Assembly (NCBI GenBank): GCA_030654555.1
Contig: JAURXG010000271.1
Location: forward strand, 1 to 32,193
DNA length: 32,193 bases
DNA from: Aquabacterium sp.
GTDB taxonomy: Bacteria > Pseudomonadota > Gammaproteobacteria > Burkholderiales > Burkholderiaceae_C
Direction of reading: 5' to 3'
Positions 15,289 to 22,949 of the stretch are shown here, in pieces (position 1 is the stretch's first letter; each line of letters opens with the position of its first letter). The translations under genes were made by a program, and so were the position numbers. The notes below the pieces were generated by a model. The model saw only the letters and a program-made list of their open reading frames with translations. It searched no databases and was not told the origin of the DNA.

Positions 15289-17301
15289 ATGCGCTCGATG
15301 TCCTGGCTGCGCCTCGCCGCAGCCTGCCTGGGGTTGGCATTGCCGGCGATCGTTGCACTGGCGCAAACGACGGCGGGCCGCCCCACACCGAAGCCCCCGC
15401 CGATGGAGGCCTTCTTCCAGCCCGCGCGGCTGCAGGACGCCGCGCTGTCACCGTCGGGCCGCTGGCTGGCCGCGCAGGTGGCCAGCCCCGGCGAGCGCGC
15501 CCGGCTGGTGGTCACCGACCTGGACGACAAGGAACCCGCGCGGGTGCTGATCGCGTCCAAGCAGTACGACGTGCGCGGCGTGCAATGGGTCAACGACGAC
15601 CTGTTGATCTTCCAGGTGGCCAACGACGACGACCGCGAGAAGGGCCACCTGCGCAAGCGCGCCGGACTGTCGTCCGTTCAGCGCGACGGTCAGCGCCTGC
15701 GGCTGTTGATCAAGCGCGACTGGGACACCGCCTTTCCGGCCCAGGGCACCGCACCCCTGGAGGCCAATCACAGCTTTCTGGCCCTGGGGCCGGCAGGCAG
15801 CGACGAGCTGGTGGTCGGCGAGTGGATGTTCGACAACAACGGCGACTTCGCCTCGATGCGACTGATCAAGCTCAATGCCCGCACGGGCGAGCGCAGTTCC
15901 ATGCTCGACAACGCCCCCGCCAACGTGCAGGACTGGTGGTTCGATCACCAGGGCACGCCGCGCGCGGCGATGGCCAGCAAGAACGGCGAGTACACGCTCT
16001 ACTGGCAGGATCTGGCCGACAAGCGCTGGCGCGAGATCCGTCGCTTTCCCTGGGACGATCAGCCCTACTGGCCCGCCTTCGTGGCGGGCGGTGGCCAGCT
16101 CTTCGTGAGCCAGAGCGACGACGGCACCGGTGCATCCGGGCTGCGCCGGCTCAACGTCGCCACCGGCCAGCCGGACGGCGCCTCTTTGGTATCGGTGCCC
16201 GGCTTCAGCAGCGGATTCGGCCGGGTGATCGACCGCAGCACCGGTGAGTTGCTGGGCCTGAGCCTGCTCACCGACGGCGCCACGCAAGTCTGGTTGTCGC
16301 CCACGATGAAGGCGATGCAGGCCAAGGTGGATGCCCTGCTGCCGGGCCGCATCAACCTGGTGAGCTGCCGGCCCTGCGACCAGCCCCGCCGGCTGCTGGT
16401 GCATTCGTACTCCGACCGCCACCCGGGCGAATACCTGCTCTACGACGTGGCCACCGACAGCTGGCAGCGCCTGGGCGTGCAGCGCCCGGCGATCGATCCC
16501 GAGCAGATGGGCGGGATGGACTTCCACCGCACCAAGGCCCGCGACGGCGCCGACCTGCCGCTGTGGGTGACGCTGCCACCCGGCGCCACCACGCAGCCCC
16601 GCCCCGCGGTGGTGCTGGTGCACGGCGGCCCGTGGACGCGTGGGGCCGAATGGGCCTGGGATGCCGAGAGCCAGTTCCTGGCCACGCGGGGCTACGTGGT
16701 GATCCAGCCCGAGTTCCGGGGCAGCACCGGCTATGGCCGCGCCCACTACCGGGCCGGCTGGAAGCAATGGGGCCAGTCCATGCAGGACGACGTGACCGAT
16801 GCCCTGCGCTTCGCCGTCCAGAAGGGGTGGGTCGATCCCAAGCGCGTGTGCATCGCCGGGGCCAGCTACGGTGGTTACGCCACGCTGATGGGCCTGGCCA
16901 AGGACCCCGACCAGTACCGCTGCGGCGTGGCCTGGGTGGGCGTGACCGACCCGCGGCTGATGTTCAGCATCCACTGGTCGGACATCGGCCGCGAGAGCAA
17001 GCAGCACACCATGCCGCAGATGATCGGCGACCCGGTCAAGGACGCCGAGATGCTGAAGGCCCACGCGCCGGTCGAGCTGGCCTCGAAGATCAAGGTGCCG
17101 GTGATGCTGGTCTACGGCGCGCTGGACATGCGCGTGCCGATCGAGCATGGCGAGCGCATGCGCGAGGTGCTGCGCCAGGCCGGCAACCCGCCCGAGTGGC
17201 ATGTGTATGGCGACGAGGGGCACGGCTGGCGCCGGCCCGAGAACATCCTGGATTTCTGGCGCCGCGTGGACACCTTCCTGGCCCGCCACCTGACGCCCTG
17301 A
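15289..17301 (+). CDS. Secreted S9-family (prolyl oligopeptidase-like) peptidase
   Basis: 670 residues. Signal peptide in residues 1–25 (LRLAAACLGLALPAIVALAQ). An N-terminal beta-propeller (about 45–400) precedes the alpha/beta-hydrolase domain (about 430–670). Catalytic triad visible: Ser526 in GASYGG, Asp613 in GALDMRV and His645 in DEGHGW; the oxyanion region VLVHGGPWTRG is also present. It would be an exported dipeptidyl- or acylaminoacyl-peptidase-like enzyme acting on peptides in the periplasm. GAGGGAG lies eight bases before ATG 15289. It is divergent from the Rieske operon and probably unrelated to it. Confidence 0.92.
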   Translation: MRSMSWLRLAAACLGLALPAIVALAQTTAGRPTPKPPPMEAFFQPARLQDAALSPSGRWLAAQVASPGERARLVVTDLDDKEPARVLIASKQYDVRGVQWVNDDLLIFQVANDDDREKGHLRKRAGLSSVQRDGQRLRLLIKRDWDTAFPAQGTAPLEANHSFLALGPAGSDELVVGEWMFDNNGDFASMRLIKLNARTGERSSMLDNAPANVQDWWFDHQGTPRAAMASKNGEYTLYWQDLADKRWREIRRFPWDDQPYWPAFVAGGGQLFVSQSDDGTGASGLRRLNVATGQPDGASLVSVPGFSSGFGRVIDRSTGELLGLSLLTDGATQVWLSPTMKAMQAKVDALLPGRINLVSCRPCDQPRRLLVHSYSDRHPGEYLLYDVATDSWQRLGVQRPAIDPEQMGGMDFHRTKARDGADLPLWVTLPPGATTQPRPAVVLVHGGPWTRGAEWAWDAESQFLATRGYVVIQPEFRGSTGYGRAHYRAGWKQWGQSMQDDVTDALRFAVQKGWVDPKRVCIAGASYGGYATLMGLAKDPDQYRCGVAWVGVTDPRLMFSIHWSDIGRESKQHTMPQMIGDPVKDAEMLKAHAPVELASKIKVPVMLVYGALDMRVPIEHGERMREVLRQAGNPPEWHVYGDEGHGWRRPENILDFWRRVDTFLARHLTP

Positions 17302-17342
17302 CGCCCGGAGCACGGCGCCGGGCGCCGAAGGCGCTGGCCGGA

Positions 17343-18557
17343 TCAGCCCAGGCGCCGCAGCAGGTCTTGCAGCGCGGCGGCAAAGCCCGCCGGCTGCTCC
17401 AGCACCGACACGTGCGCGGCGTCCAGCACCGTGAGCCGGGCGTCGGCGATGCCGTCGACCACCTCCTGAGCCATCGCCACGGTGCAGCCGGGGTCGGCGC
17501 GGCCGGCCACCACCTGCACCGGGCAGGCGATCTGGCCCAGTTGCGCGCGCCAATCGGTCTGGGCGATCGCCAGACAGGCCTCGGCATAACCGCCGGGTTC
17601 AGCGCACAGGAGCTGGGCGCGCACCGCGGCGGCCAGCTCCGGCTGGCGGGCGCGGCATTCGGCGCTGAGAAAGCGCTCGACCACGGAATCCACGATCGCC
17701 GCCATGCCGCCCGTGCGCACGGCGGCTGCACGCTGCGCGAGCCCGTCGCGGCTGGCGGGCGGGTTCCAGGCCATGGTGTTGGCCAGCAACAGCCCGCGCA
17801 CGAGGTGCGGGTGGTGGATGGCCAGGCCCTGCCCCACCATGCCGCCCATCGACAGGCCCACGAACACCACCGGCCCGCGGCCCCATTCGACGATCACCCG
17901 CGCGGCATCGGCCACCAGCGCCGCGATGCCGTAGTCCGCCCGCACCGGCGCCGATCCGCCCTGGCCGCGGTGGTCGTAGCGCAGCACCGGATGCTGCGGC
18001 GCCAGCTCGGCGGCCAGTGCGTCCCACATCGACAGGTCCAGCCCCAGCGCATGGCTCATCACCACCGGCACGCCGTCGGGCGCGCCCTGCAGCGCCACGC
18101 GCAGCTGCGGCAGGCTGAAGGTGTGGTGGGTCTCGACACGCGGGCCCGGCAGCAGCGGCGCCGGGTCGAGTGCAATGCCCTCGGCCTGGCAGATGGCCGC
18201 GGTCAGCTTGAAGGCGGTGTTGGCGGCCGGCACGCCGCAGTAGATGGCGCCCTGCATCAGCGCCTCCTTGATGGCCGCCAGCGGCACGCCGCCGCGCAGT
18301 GCCGCGCGGCAATGCAGCTCGAACTCTTCCCAGCGCGCCTGCCCCATGGTCATGCCCAGCACCAGCAGGCGACGCGTCTGCGTGTCCAGCCCGGGGCGGC
18401 CCCAGATGTCGTGCCAGGCGTGGCGCGTGACCAGCGACTGGAACTCGGCGTTCAGGCTGTTGGCCTGGCCCAGCGAGCGCTCGACCCAGGCATCGCCCAG
18501 CAGGGCGCGGCGCCTGGCCGCGCCGCGGTCGAAATCATCGGGCCGCTCGACGCTCAT
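17343..18557 (-). CDS. pcaCD: 4-carboxymuconolactone decarboxylase / 3-oxoadipate enol-lactonase fusion
   Basis: 404 residues, two enzymes of the protocatechuate branch of the beta-ketoadipate pathway in one chain. Residues about 1–130 are a carboxymuconolactone decarboxylase (RRLLVLGMTMGQARWEEFELHCRAALRGGV), and residues about 145–404 an alpha/beta hydrolase of the PcaD type with Ser236 in GLSMGG, Asp355 and His382. It would take 4-carboxymuconolactone to 3-oxoadipate. The order is decarboxylase first; in the fusion known as PcaL the lactonase comes first. No other pca gene is in the window. The gene is convergent with the peptidase. Confidence 0.88.
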   Translation of the reverse strand: MSVERPDDFDRGAARRRALLGDAWVERSLGQANSLNAEFQSLVTRHAWHDIWGRPGLDTQTRRLLVLGMTMGQARWEEFELHCRAALRGGVPLAAIKEALMQGAIYCGVPAANTAFKLTAAICQAEGIALDPAPLLPGPRVETHHTFSLPQLRVALQGAPDGVPVVMSHALGLDLSMWDALAAELAPQHPVLRYDHRGQGGSAPVRADYGIAALVADAARVIVEWGRGPVVFVGLSMGGMVGQGLAIHHPHLVRGLLLANTMAWNPPASRDGLAQRAAAVRTGGMAAIVDSVVERFLSAECRARQPELAAAVRAQLLCAEPGGYAEACLAIAQTDWRAQLGQIACPVQVVAGRADPGCTVAMAQEVVDGIADARLTVLDAAHVSVLEQPAGFAAALQDLLRRLG

Positions 18558-18579
18558 CGCCGCCGCCAGGCCTCAGGTG

Positions 18580-19353
18580 TCAGGACGCGGCGGGTGCCGG
18601 ACCTGCCGGCGCGGCCGCGCCGCCGTTGCGCTCGACATGCCATTCGACCAGCCGGCCCATGTTGCCCAGCGAGATCTGGTGCGCGTGGATCAGGCCCATC
18701 AGGCCGTTGCGGTTGATCGCCAGCAGATCGGCGTCGCTCAGCTTGCCCAGCTTGTCTTCGTCGATGGTCAGGAAACCGTCGACCGTCAGCTTGCTGCCGT
18801 CGGGCAGCGTGGCGTCGAAACGCATGTCGCGCAGCAGGCCCTTCTCGACCAGCACGGCGCCCGCCAGACGGGTGCGCTCGACTTCCATCTCGAAGTTCTC
18901 GAGCTGCTTCTGCACGTTGACGGTGAACTCCGACGGTTGGCCGTCGTCGCCGAACAAGGGCTGCCCCGTGCTGCCGAAGCCGACCCAGCTCTCGTCGATG
19001 CAGACCACCATCTCGGTGGGCGCCACGCGCGCCAGCGCAAACGGGTACAGCCGCAGCACCGCCGGCACGTAGCGCACGCGCCAGCCCTTGTCGTCGGTGC
19101 ACAGGTTCTGGCCCTGGCTGAGGCCGAACACCGCGATCGGCGCCACCTGCTGCTTGCCCTCGGCGTCGGTGCCGGCGCTGACCCAGACCACCGGAAACTC
19201 CTTGCAGGCATCGGTGAACTCGGTGCCCGCCACGAAGAAGGCATTGAGCTGGTTGATGCTGGTCAGGTCGCGCGCGCTCAGGTCGAGCTTGAGCTCGCGG
19301 TGCTTCACGCGGTCCAGCGCCACGGCCTTCTTGTGCAGGTTCTCGTTGATCAT
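18580..19353 (-). CDS. SapC-family protein
   Basis: 257 residues. N-terminal part runs INENLHKKAVALDRVKHRELKL, then ARDLTSINQLNAFFVAGTEF and the well conserved VPAVLRLYPFALA; later GLMGLIHAHQISLGNMGRLVEWH. These match SapC-family proteins (named after an S-layer-related gene), whose biochemical role is unknown; homologues often sit near tryptophan-halogenase-like or TonB-dependent receptor genes, but not here. No signal peptide is seen. The C-terminal 18 residues are alanine/proline-rich. Only two bases separate it from the preceding CNNM/CorC stop, and its AAGGA lies inside that gene's end. Confidence 0.83.
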   Translation of the reverse strand: MINENLHKKAVALDRVKHRELKLDLSARDLTSINQLNAFFVAGTEFTDACKEFPVVWVSAGTDAEGKQQVAPIAVFGLSQGQNLCTDDKGWRVRYVPAVLRLYPFALARVAPTEMVVCIDESWVGFGSTGQPLFGDDGQPSEFTVNVQKQLENFEMEVERTRLAGAVLVEKGLLRDMRFDATLPDGSKLTVDGFLTIDEDKLGKLSDADLLAINRNGLMGLIHAHQISLGNMGRLVEWHVERNGGAAAPAGPAPAAS

Positions 19354-19355
19354 GC

Positions 19356-20675
19356 TTAATGGTCCTTCGTCATCGTCTCGTCTTGGGAGGGGGCCATGGG
19401 GCTCACCAGCACCTTGTCCACGCGTTTGCCATCGAGATCGACGACCTCGAAGCGCCAGCTGTCCCATTCCACCACATCGGTGGTGTGGGGAAGCCGGCCC
19501 AGCAGGAGCATGATCATGCCGGCCAAGGTGTTGTAGCGGCCACGATCTTCCTCGGGTAATTCACGAATCTCGAGCCGATCCTTCATCTCGGGCACCGGGA
19601 TCATGCCGTCCATCAGCCAGCTGCCGTCGGGACGGCGCACCGCCCAGGCGTCCTCGGCGCTGGGCGTGCTGAACTCGCCGGTGATGGCCTCCAGCACGTC
19701 GCGCACGGTGATCACGCCCTGCACCGCACCGTACTCGTCGACCACGAACACCAGCTCGGCGCTGGTGGCACGGAACTGGTCCAGCAGCTCCATGCCCGAC
19801 AGCGTCTCGGGCACGAACACCGGCGCCTGCATCAGCGCACCCAGGTCGGGCTTCTCGCCGCGCGACAGCGGCACCAGCAGGTCCTGCGCCTGGATCACGC
19901 CCACCACGTCGTCCAGGCCGTCGCGGCACACCGGGTAGCGCGAATGGCCGTTCTCGGTCATCTGCGACAGCAGCTGCTCCAGCGGTGCATGCTGGTCCAG
20001 CCAGGTGATCTCGGTGCGCGGGATCATCATCGAGCCGATCTGCCGGTCGTCCAGCCGGAACACGTTGCGCACCATCTGGTGCTCCTGCGCCTCGATCACG
20101 CCGGCGTCCAGGCCCTCCTCCAGGCTGGCGGCGATCTCCTCCTCGGTCACGCTGCGCGAAGGCGCGTTGCGGATGCCCAGCAGCCGCAGCGTGGCCTCGG
20201 TGCAGGCCGACAGCAGCCAGACGAACGGCCGCGTGGCGGTCGACAGCAGGTTCATCGGCCGCGCCACCAGCACCGCCACCCGCTCGGGGTACATCTGCCC
20301 CAGCCGCTTGGGCACCAGCTCGCCGAAGATGATGGTCAGGAAGGTGATGCTCAGCACCACCAGCGCCGTGGCCGTGATGCTGGCCGCGCCCACGGTCATC
20401 AGCGGCAGCACGCTATTCAGCCAGACGGCCAGCGGTTGCGAGAACGCCGCCTCGCCGACGATGCCGTTGAGCACGCCGATCGAGGTGATGCCGATCTGCA
20501 CCGTGGACAGGAACTTGGTCGGATCCTCGTGCAGCACCTGTGCGGCCTCGGCGCCGGGCTCGCCCGCCTCCACCATCACCGCCAACCGCGCCTTGCGCGA
20601 GGCCGTGAGCGCCATCTCGGACATGGCGAACAAGGCGTTCAACAGGATCAGGAAAACCAGCAGCGCTACGTCCAT
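19356..20675 (-). CDS. Hemolysin-family CNNM/CorC transporter
   Basis: 439 residues with the standard architecture: an N-terminal CNNM (DUF21) membrane domain of about 180 residues with three or four helices (VALLVFLILLNALFAMSEMAL at the start), a pair of CBS domains (about 200–325; RYPVCRDGLDDVVGVI, VVDEYGAVQGVITVRDVLEAITGE) and a CorC/HlyC C-terminal domain (about 345–430). CNNM/CorC proteins export magnesium and perhaps cobalt; the name hemolysin is historical. ATG 20675 is chosen because it begins directly with the first helix; the frame is open to 20711. Confidence 0.92.
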   Translation of the reverse strand: MDVALLVFLILLNALFAMSEMALTASRKARLAVMVEAGEPGAEAAQVLHEDPTKFLSTVQIGITSIGVLNGIVGEAAFSQPLAVWLNSVLPLMTVGAASITATALVVLSITFLTIIFGELVPKRLGQMYPERVAVLVARPMNLLSTATRPFVWLLSACTEATLRLLGIRNAPSRSVTEEEIAASLEEGLDAGVIEAQEHQMVRNVFRLDDRQIGSMMIPRTEITWLDQHAPLEQLLSQMTENGHSRYPVCRDGLDDVVGVIQAQDLLVPLSRGEKPDLGALMQAPVFVPETLSGMELLDQFRATSAELVFVVDEYGAVQGVITVRDVLEAITGEFSTPSAEDAWAVRRPDGSWLMDGMIPVPEMKDRLEIRELPEEDRGRYNTLAGMIMLLLGRLPHTTDVVEWDSWRFEVVDLDGKRVDKVLVSPMAPSQDETMTKDH

Positions 20676-20725
20676 GCGGCGGCACCGAGCGGGTGCCCCA
20701 GGGTTCAACACGGCGGCGAGCGTAG

Positions 20726-20731
20726 CAGAAT
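20726..20731 (+). promoter_or_regulatory. -10 box of apaH, start nearly leaderless
   Basis: CAGAAT with TTCAAC (20704–20709) 16 bases upstream forms a promoter that would begin transcription at or next to ATG 20738, seven bases after the -10. No Shine-Dalgarno is visible before the ATG. Confidence 0.45.
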
Positions 20732-20737
20732 CACCCC

Positions 20738-21559
20738 ATGCACTACCTCATCGGCGACGTCCAGGGCTGCTGCGACGCCCTGGATCGGCTGTTGGCCGAG
20801 ATCGGCTTTTCCCCCTCGCGCGACCGCCTGCATGTGCTGGGCGACCTGGTCAACCGCGGCCCGCACTCGCTGCGCACGCTGCAGCGCCTGCGGGCGCTGG
20901 GCGATGCCGCCACCTGCCTGCTGGGCAACCACGACCTGCACCTGCTGGCGGTGGCCACCGGCGGCCAGCGGCCGCACCGCAGTGACACCCTCGACGACAT
21001 CCTGGACAGCCCCGATCGTGTTGCGCTGCTGGAATGGCTGCGCCACGGCAAGCTGGCCGACACCGCCCACGGCTGGCTGCTGGTGCATGCCGGCGTGGTG
21101 CCGCAATGGACCGCCGAGCAGACGCTGGCGCTGGCCGCCGAGGTGCAGGCGGTGCTCACCGGCGCCGGCCTGGCCGACTTCATGCGCGTGATGTACGGCA
21201 ACCGGCCGGCGCGCTGGGACGATGCGCTCACCGGCCATGACCGCTGGCGCATGGTGCTCAACGTGCTGACCCGCATCCGCTACTGCACGCCCGACGGCAC
21301 CCTCGAGTTCGACACCAAGGACGGCAGCGGCGTGGCGCCACCCGGTCATCAGGCCTGGTTCGACACGCCGGGCCGGCTGACCAAGGGCGTGCCGATCGCC
21401 TTCGGTCACTGGTCGACGCTGGGGCTGCGCAACCGCCCCGACCTGCTGGCGCTGGACACCGGCTGCGTGTGGGGCGGCTCGCTCACCGCGGTGCGCATCG
21501 ATGGCGGCCGGCGTGAGGTGACGCAGGTGCACTGCCCCGAAGGCCGCGCGCCTTTCTGA
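20738..21559 (+). CDS. apaH: Symmetrical bis(5'-nucleosyl)-tetraphosphatase
   Basis: 273 residues, normal length. ApaH splits Ap4A into two ADP and also removes Np4 caps from RNA. The metallophosphoesterase motifs are intact: GDVQGC near residue 6, GDLVNRGP near 37 and GNHD near 67; VHAGVVPQW, IAFGHWSTLGL and LDTGCVWGGSLTAVR supply the remaining metal and substrate residues. It is a single gene with its own promoter, divergent from the CNNM/CorC gene and convergent with the antiporter. Confidence 0.95.
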   Translation: MHYLIGDVQGCCDALDRLLAEIGFSPSRDRLHVLGDLVNRGPHSLRTLQRLRALGDAATCLLGNHDLHLLAVATGGQRPHRSDTLDDILDSPDRVALLEWLRHGKLADTAHGWLLVHAGVVPQWTAEQTLALAAEVQAVLTGAGLADFMRVMYGNRPARWDDALTGHDRWRMVLNVLTRIRYCTPDGTLEFDTKDGSGVAPPGHQAWFDTPGRLTKGVPIAFGHWSTLGLRNRPDLLALDTGCVWGGSLTAVRIDGGRREVTQVHCPEGRAPF

Positions 21560-21585
21560 CCCGCCCTCAGCGCGCCCGCCCGCGC

Positions 21586-22785
21586 TCAATCCGGCCGCGG
21601 GCCGTCGATGCGCAGGTTCGCCAGCAACGGCGTGGCCACCGGAATGCTCAGCATCGTGCTCGCCACCGCCATCAACAGCAGGGCGGTGAACGCGTCGGCG
21701 GTGATCACCTGCTTGTCGAGCAGGATGTTGGCGAAGATGATCATGATCAGGGCCTTGGTCTGCAGCAGCCAGCCGATCAGCGACGCCTCGCCGCGCTGCC
21801 AGCCCAGCAGCCGCCCGGCCAGCCGCACGCCGAGCAGCTTGCCGGCGACCGACGCCACCAGCAGCAGCCCCGCCGCCGCGAACACCGCCACACCCCCCAG
21901 GTTCCAGTCGGTGCGCAGGCCGGTGGACAGGAAGAACACCGGCATCACCACCAGCAGCACATGGTGGCGCAGCTGGTCCATCTGCCGCTGGTCGAACCAG
22001 TGCGCGTCGATCACCGCGCCCGCCAGGAAGGCGCCCACCATGTAGTGCAGACCCGACCAGTCGGCGCCGAAGCCGCACAGCGCCAGCCAGATCAGCGCGA
22101 TGTACCAGCGGTCGGCCTCGGGCACCCGTTGCATCAAACGGCGCAGCGCCAGGCTGGCCAGCGAAAAGGCCAGCAGGAACGCCAATTGCCGGCCCACGCG
22201 GCCCCAGTCCATCAGGATCAGCGCCAGCACGCCCCAGATCAACAGGTCGTCCAGGCTGGCGTAGCGCAGGATGCGCTGGCCCAGCGGCTTGCGCAGCAGG
22301 TCCAGCTTCTCCAGGAACAGGATCAGGATCGGCAGCGCCGTCACCGCACAGGCCATGCCGATGCCCAGCACGAACTGCCAGCGCACGCCCTGCGCGCCCA
22401 TCCAGCCATCCCACAGCAGCAGCAGCCACGCCGCCAGCGCACCCGCCAGCAGCGGCAGGCCCAGCGCCAGGCCCGCCGTGATGCCCGCCTCGCGCCGGTG
22501 TTGCCAGGCCTGACGCAGGTCCAGCTCGATCCCGGCGATGAAGACGAACAGCATCACCGCCCACCACGCCACGCCGTTGAGCGACTGGATCACCGCCGGG
22601 TTGAACACGAAGCCGTAGGCCTGCGGAAAGGCCGCCCCCAGCAGCCCCGGCCCCAGCGCGATGCCGGTGAGGATCTGCACCACCACCAGCGGCGCAAAGT
22701 ACTCGGTGCGCGCCAGCCGCCACACCAAGTAGGGCACGCTGAAGATGATCGCCATGGCGATCAGGTAGACCTCGGTGGTGTTCAT
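21586..22785 (-). CDS. Cation:proton antiporter (CPA2-type membrane domain)
   Basis: 399 residues, almost all hydrophobic, about 12 helices. The N-terminus (TEVYLIAMAIIFSVPYLVWRLARTEYFAPLVVVQILTGIALGPGLLG) with the LTGIALGPG motif is typical of Na+/H+ exchanger domains of the KefB/NapA kind. The regulatory RCK/TrkA-N domain of Kef proteins is absent, so the protein is the transport domain alone. ATG 22785 is chosen since it begins with MNTTEVYL ahead of helix one; the frame is open to 22836. The ion cannot be determined from the sequence. Confidence 0.88.
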   Translation of the reverse strand: MNTTEVYLIAMAIIFSVPYLVWRLARTEYFAPLVVVQILTGIALGPGLLGAAFPQAYGFVFNPAVIQSLNGVAWWAVMLFVFIAGIELDLRQAWQHRREAGITAGLALGLPLLAGALAAWLLLLWDGWMGAQGVRWQFVLGIGMACAVTALPILILFLEKLDLLRKPLGQRILRYASLDDLLIWGVLALILMDWGRVGRQLAFLLAFSLASLALRRLMQRVPEADRWYIALIWLALCGFGADWSGLHYMVGAFLAGAVIDAHWFDQRQMDQLRHHVLLVVMPVFFLSTGLRTDWNLGGVAVFAAAGLLLVASVAGKLLGVRLAGRLLGWQRGEASLIGWLLQTKALIMIIFANILLDKQVITADAFTALLLMAVASTMLSIPVATPLLANLRIDGPRPD

Positions 22786-22840
22786 GGGCGGCGCGCAGTG
22801 TGCCACGCGATCGGCCGCGCTCCGGCAACGCGCCACGCCC

Positions 22841-22846
22841 TAGAAT
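22841..22846 (+). promoter_or_regulatory. -10 box of tRNA-Ser
   Basis: TAGAAT eleven bases before the mature 5' end of the tRNA, the same hexamer as at 6S RNA and rpsU. No clear -35. Confidence 0.5.
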
Positions 22847-22856
22847 GCGGCTCGTT

Positions 22857-22946
22857 GGAAGCGTGGCCGAGCGGTTTAAGGCAGCAGTCTTGAAAACTGC
22901 CGACGGTGGAAGCCGTCCGTGAGTTCGAATCTCACCGCTTCCGCCA
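22857..22946 (+). tRNA. tRNA-Ser(UGA)
   Basis: 90 nucleotides. The acceptor stem GGAAGCG pairs with CGCTTCC, followed by G and an encoded CCA (22944–22946). The anticodon arm GCAGT-CTTGAAA-ACTGC gives anticodon TGA, reading UCA/UCG serine codons. A long variable arm, as in all class II tRNAs, and the T-arm with GTTCGAATC are present. Confidence 0.97.
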
Positions 22947-22949
22947 ACG

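Noticed and set aside
17302..17342. GC-rich hairpins between the peptidase and the PcaC–PcaD gene
   Set aside because: Short stems such as GCGCC/GGCGC occur by chance in DNA of this composition and there is no U-run, so no terminator is called.
15448..17553. A 701-codon minus-strand frame over the S9 peptidase
   Set aside because: Antisense to a gene with an intact catalytic triad; composition is typical of a shadow frame.
16563..18716. A 717-codon plus-strand frame across peptidase end and the PcaC–PcaD fusion
   Set aside because: It changes between being an out-of-frame and an antisense copy of two real genes and has no recognisable motif.
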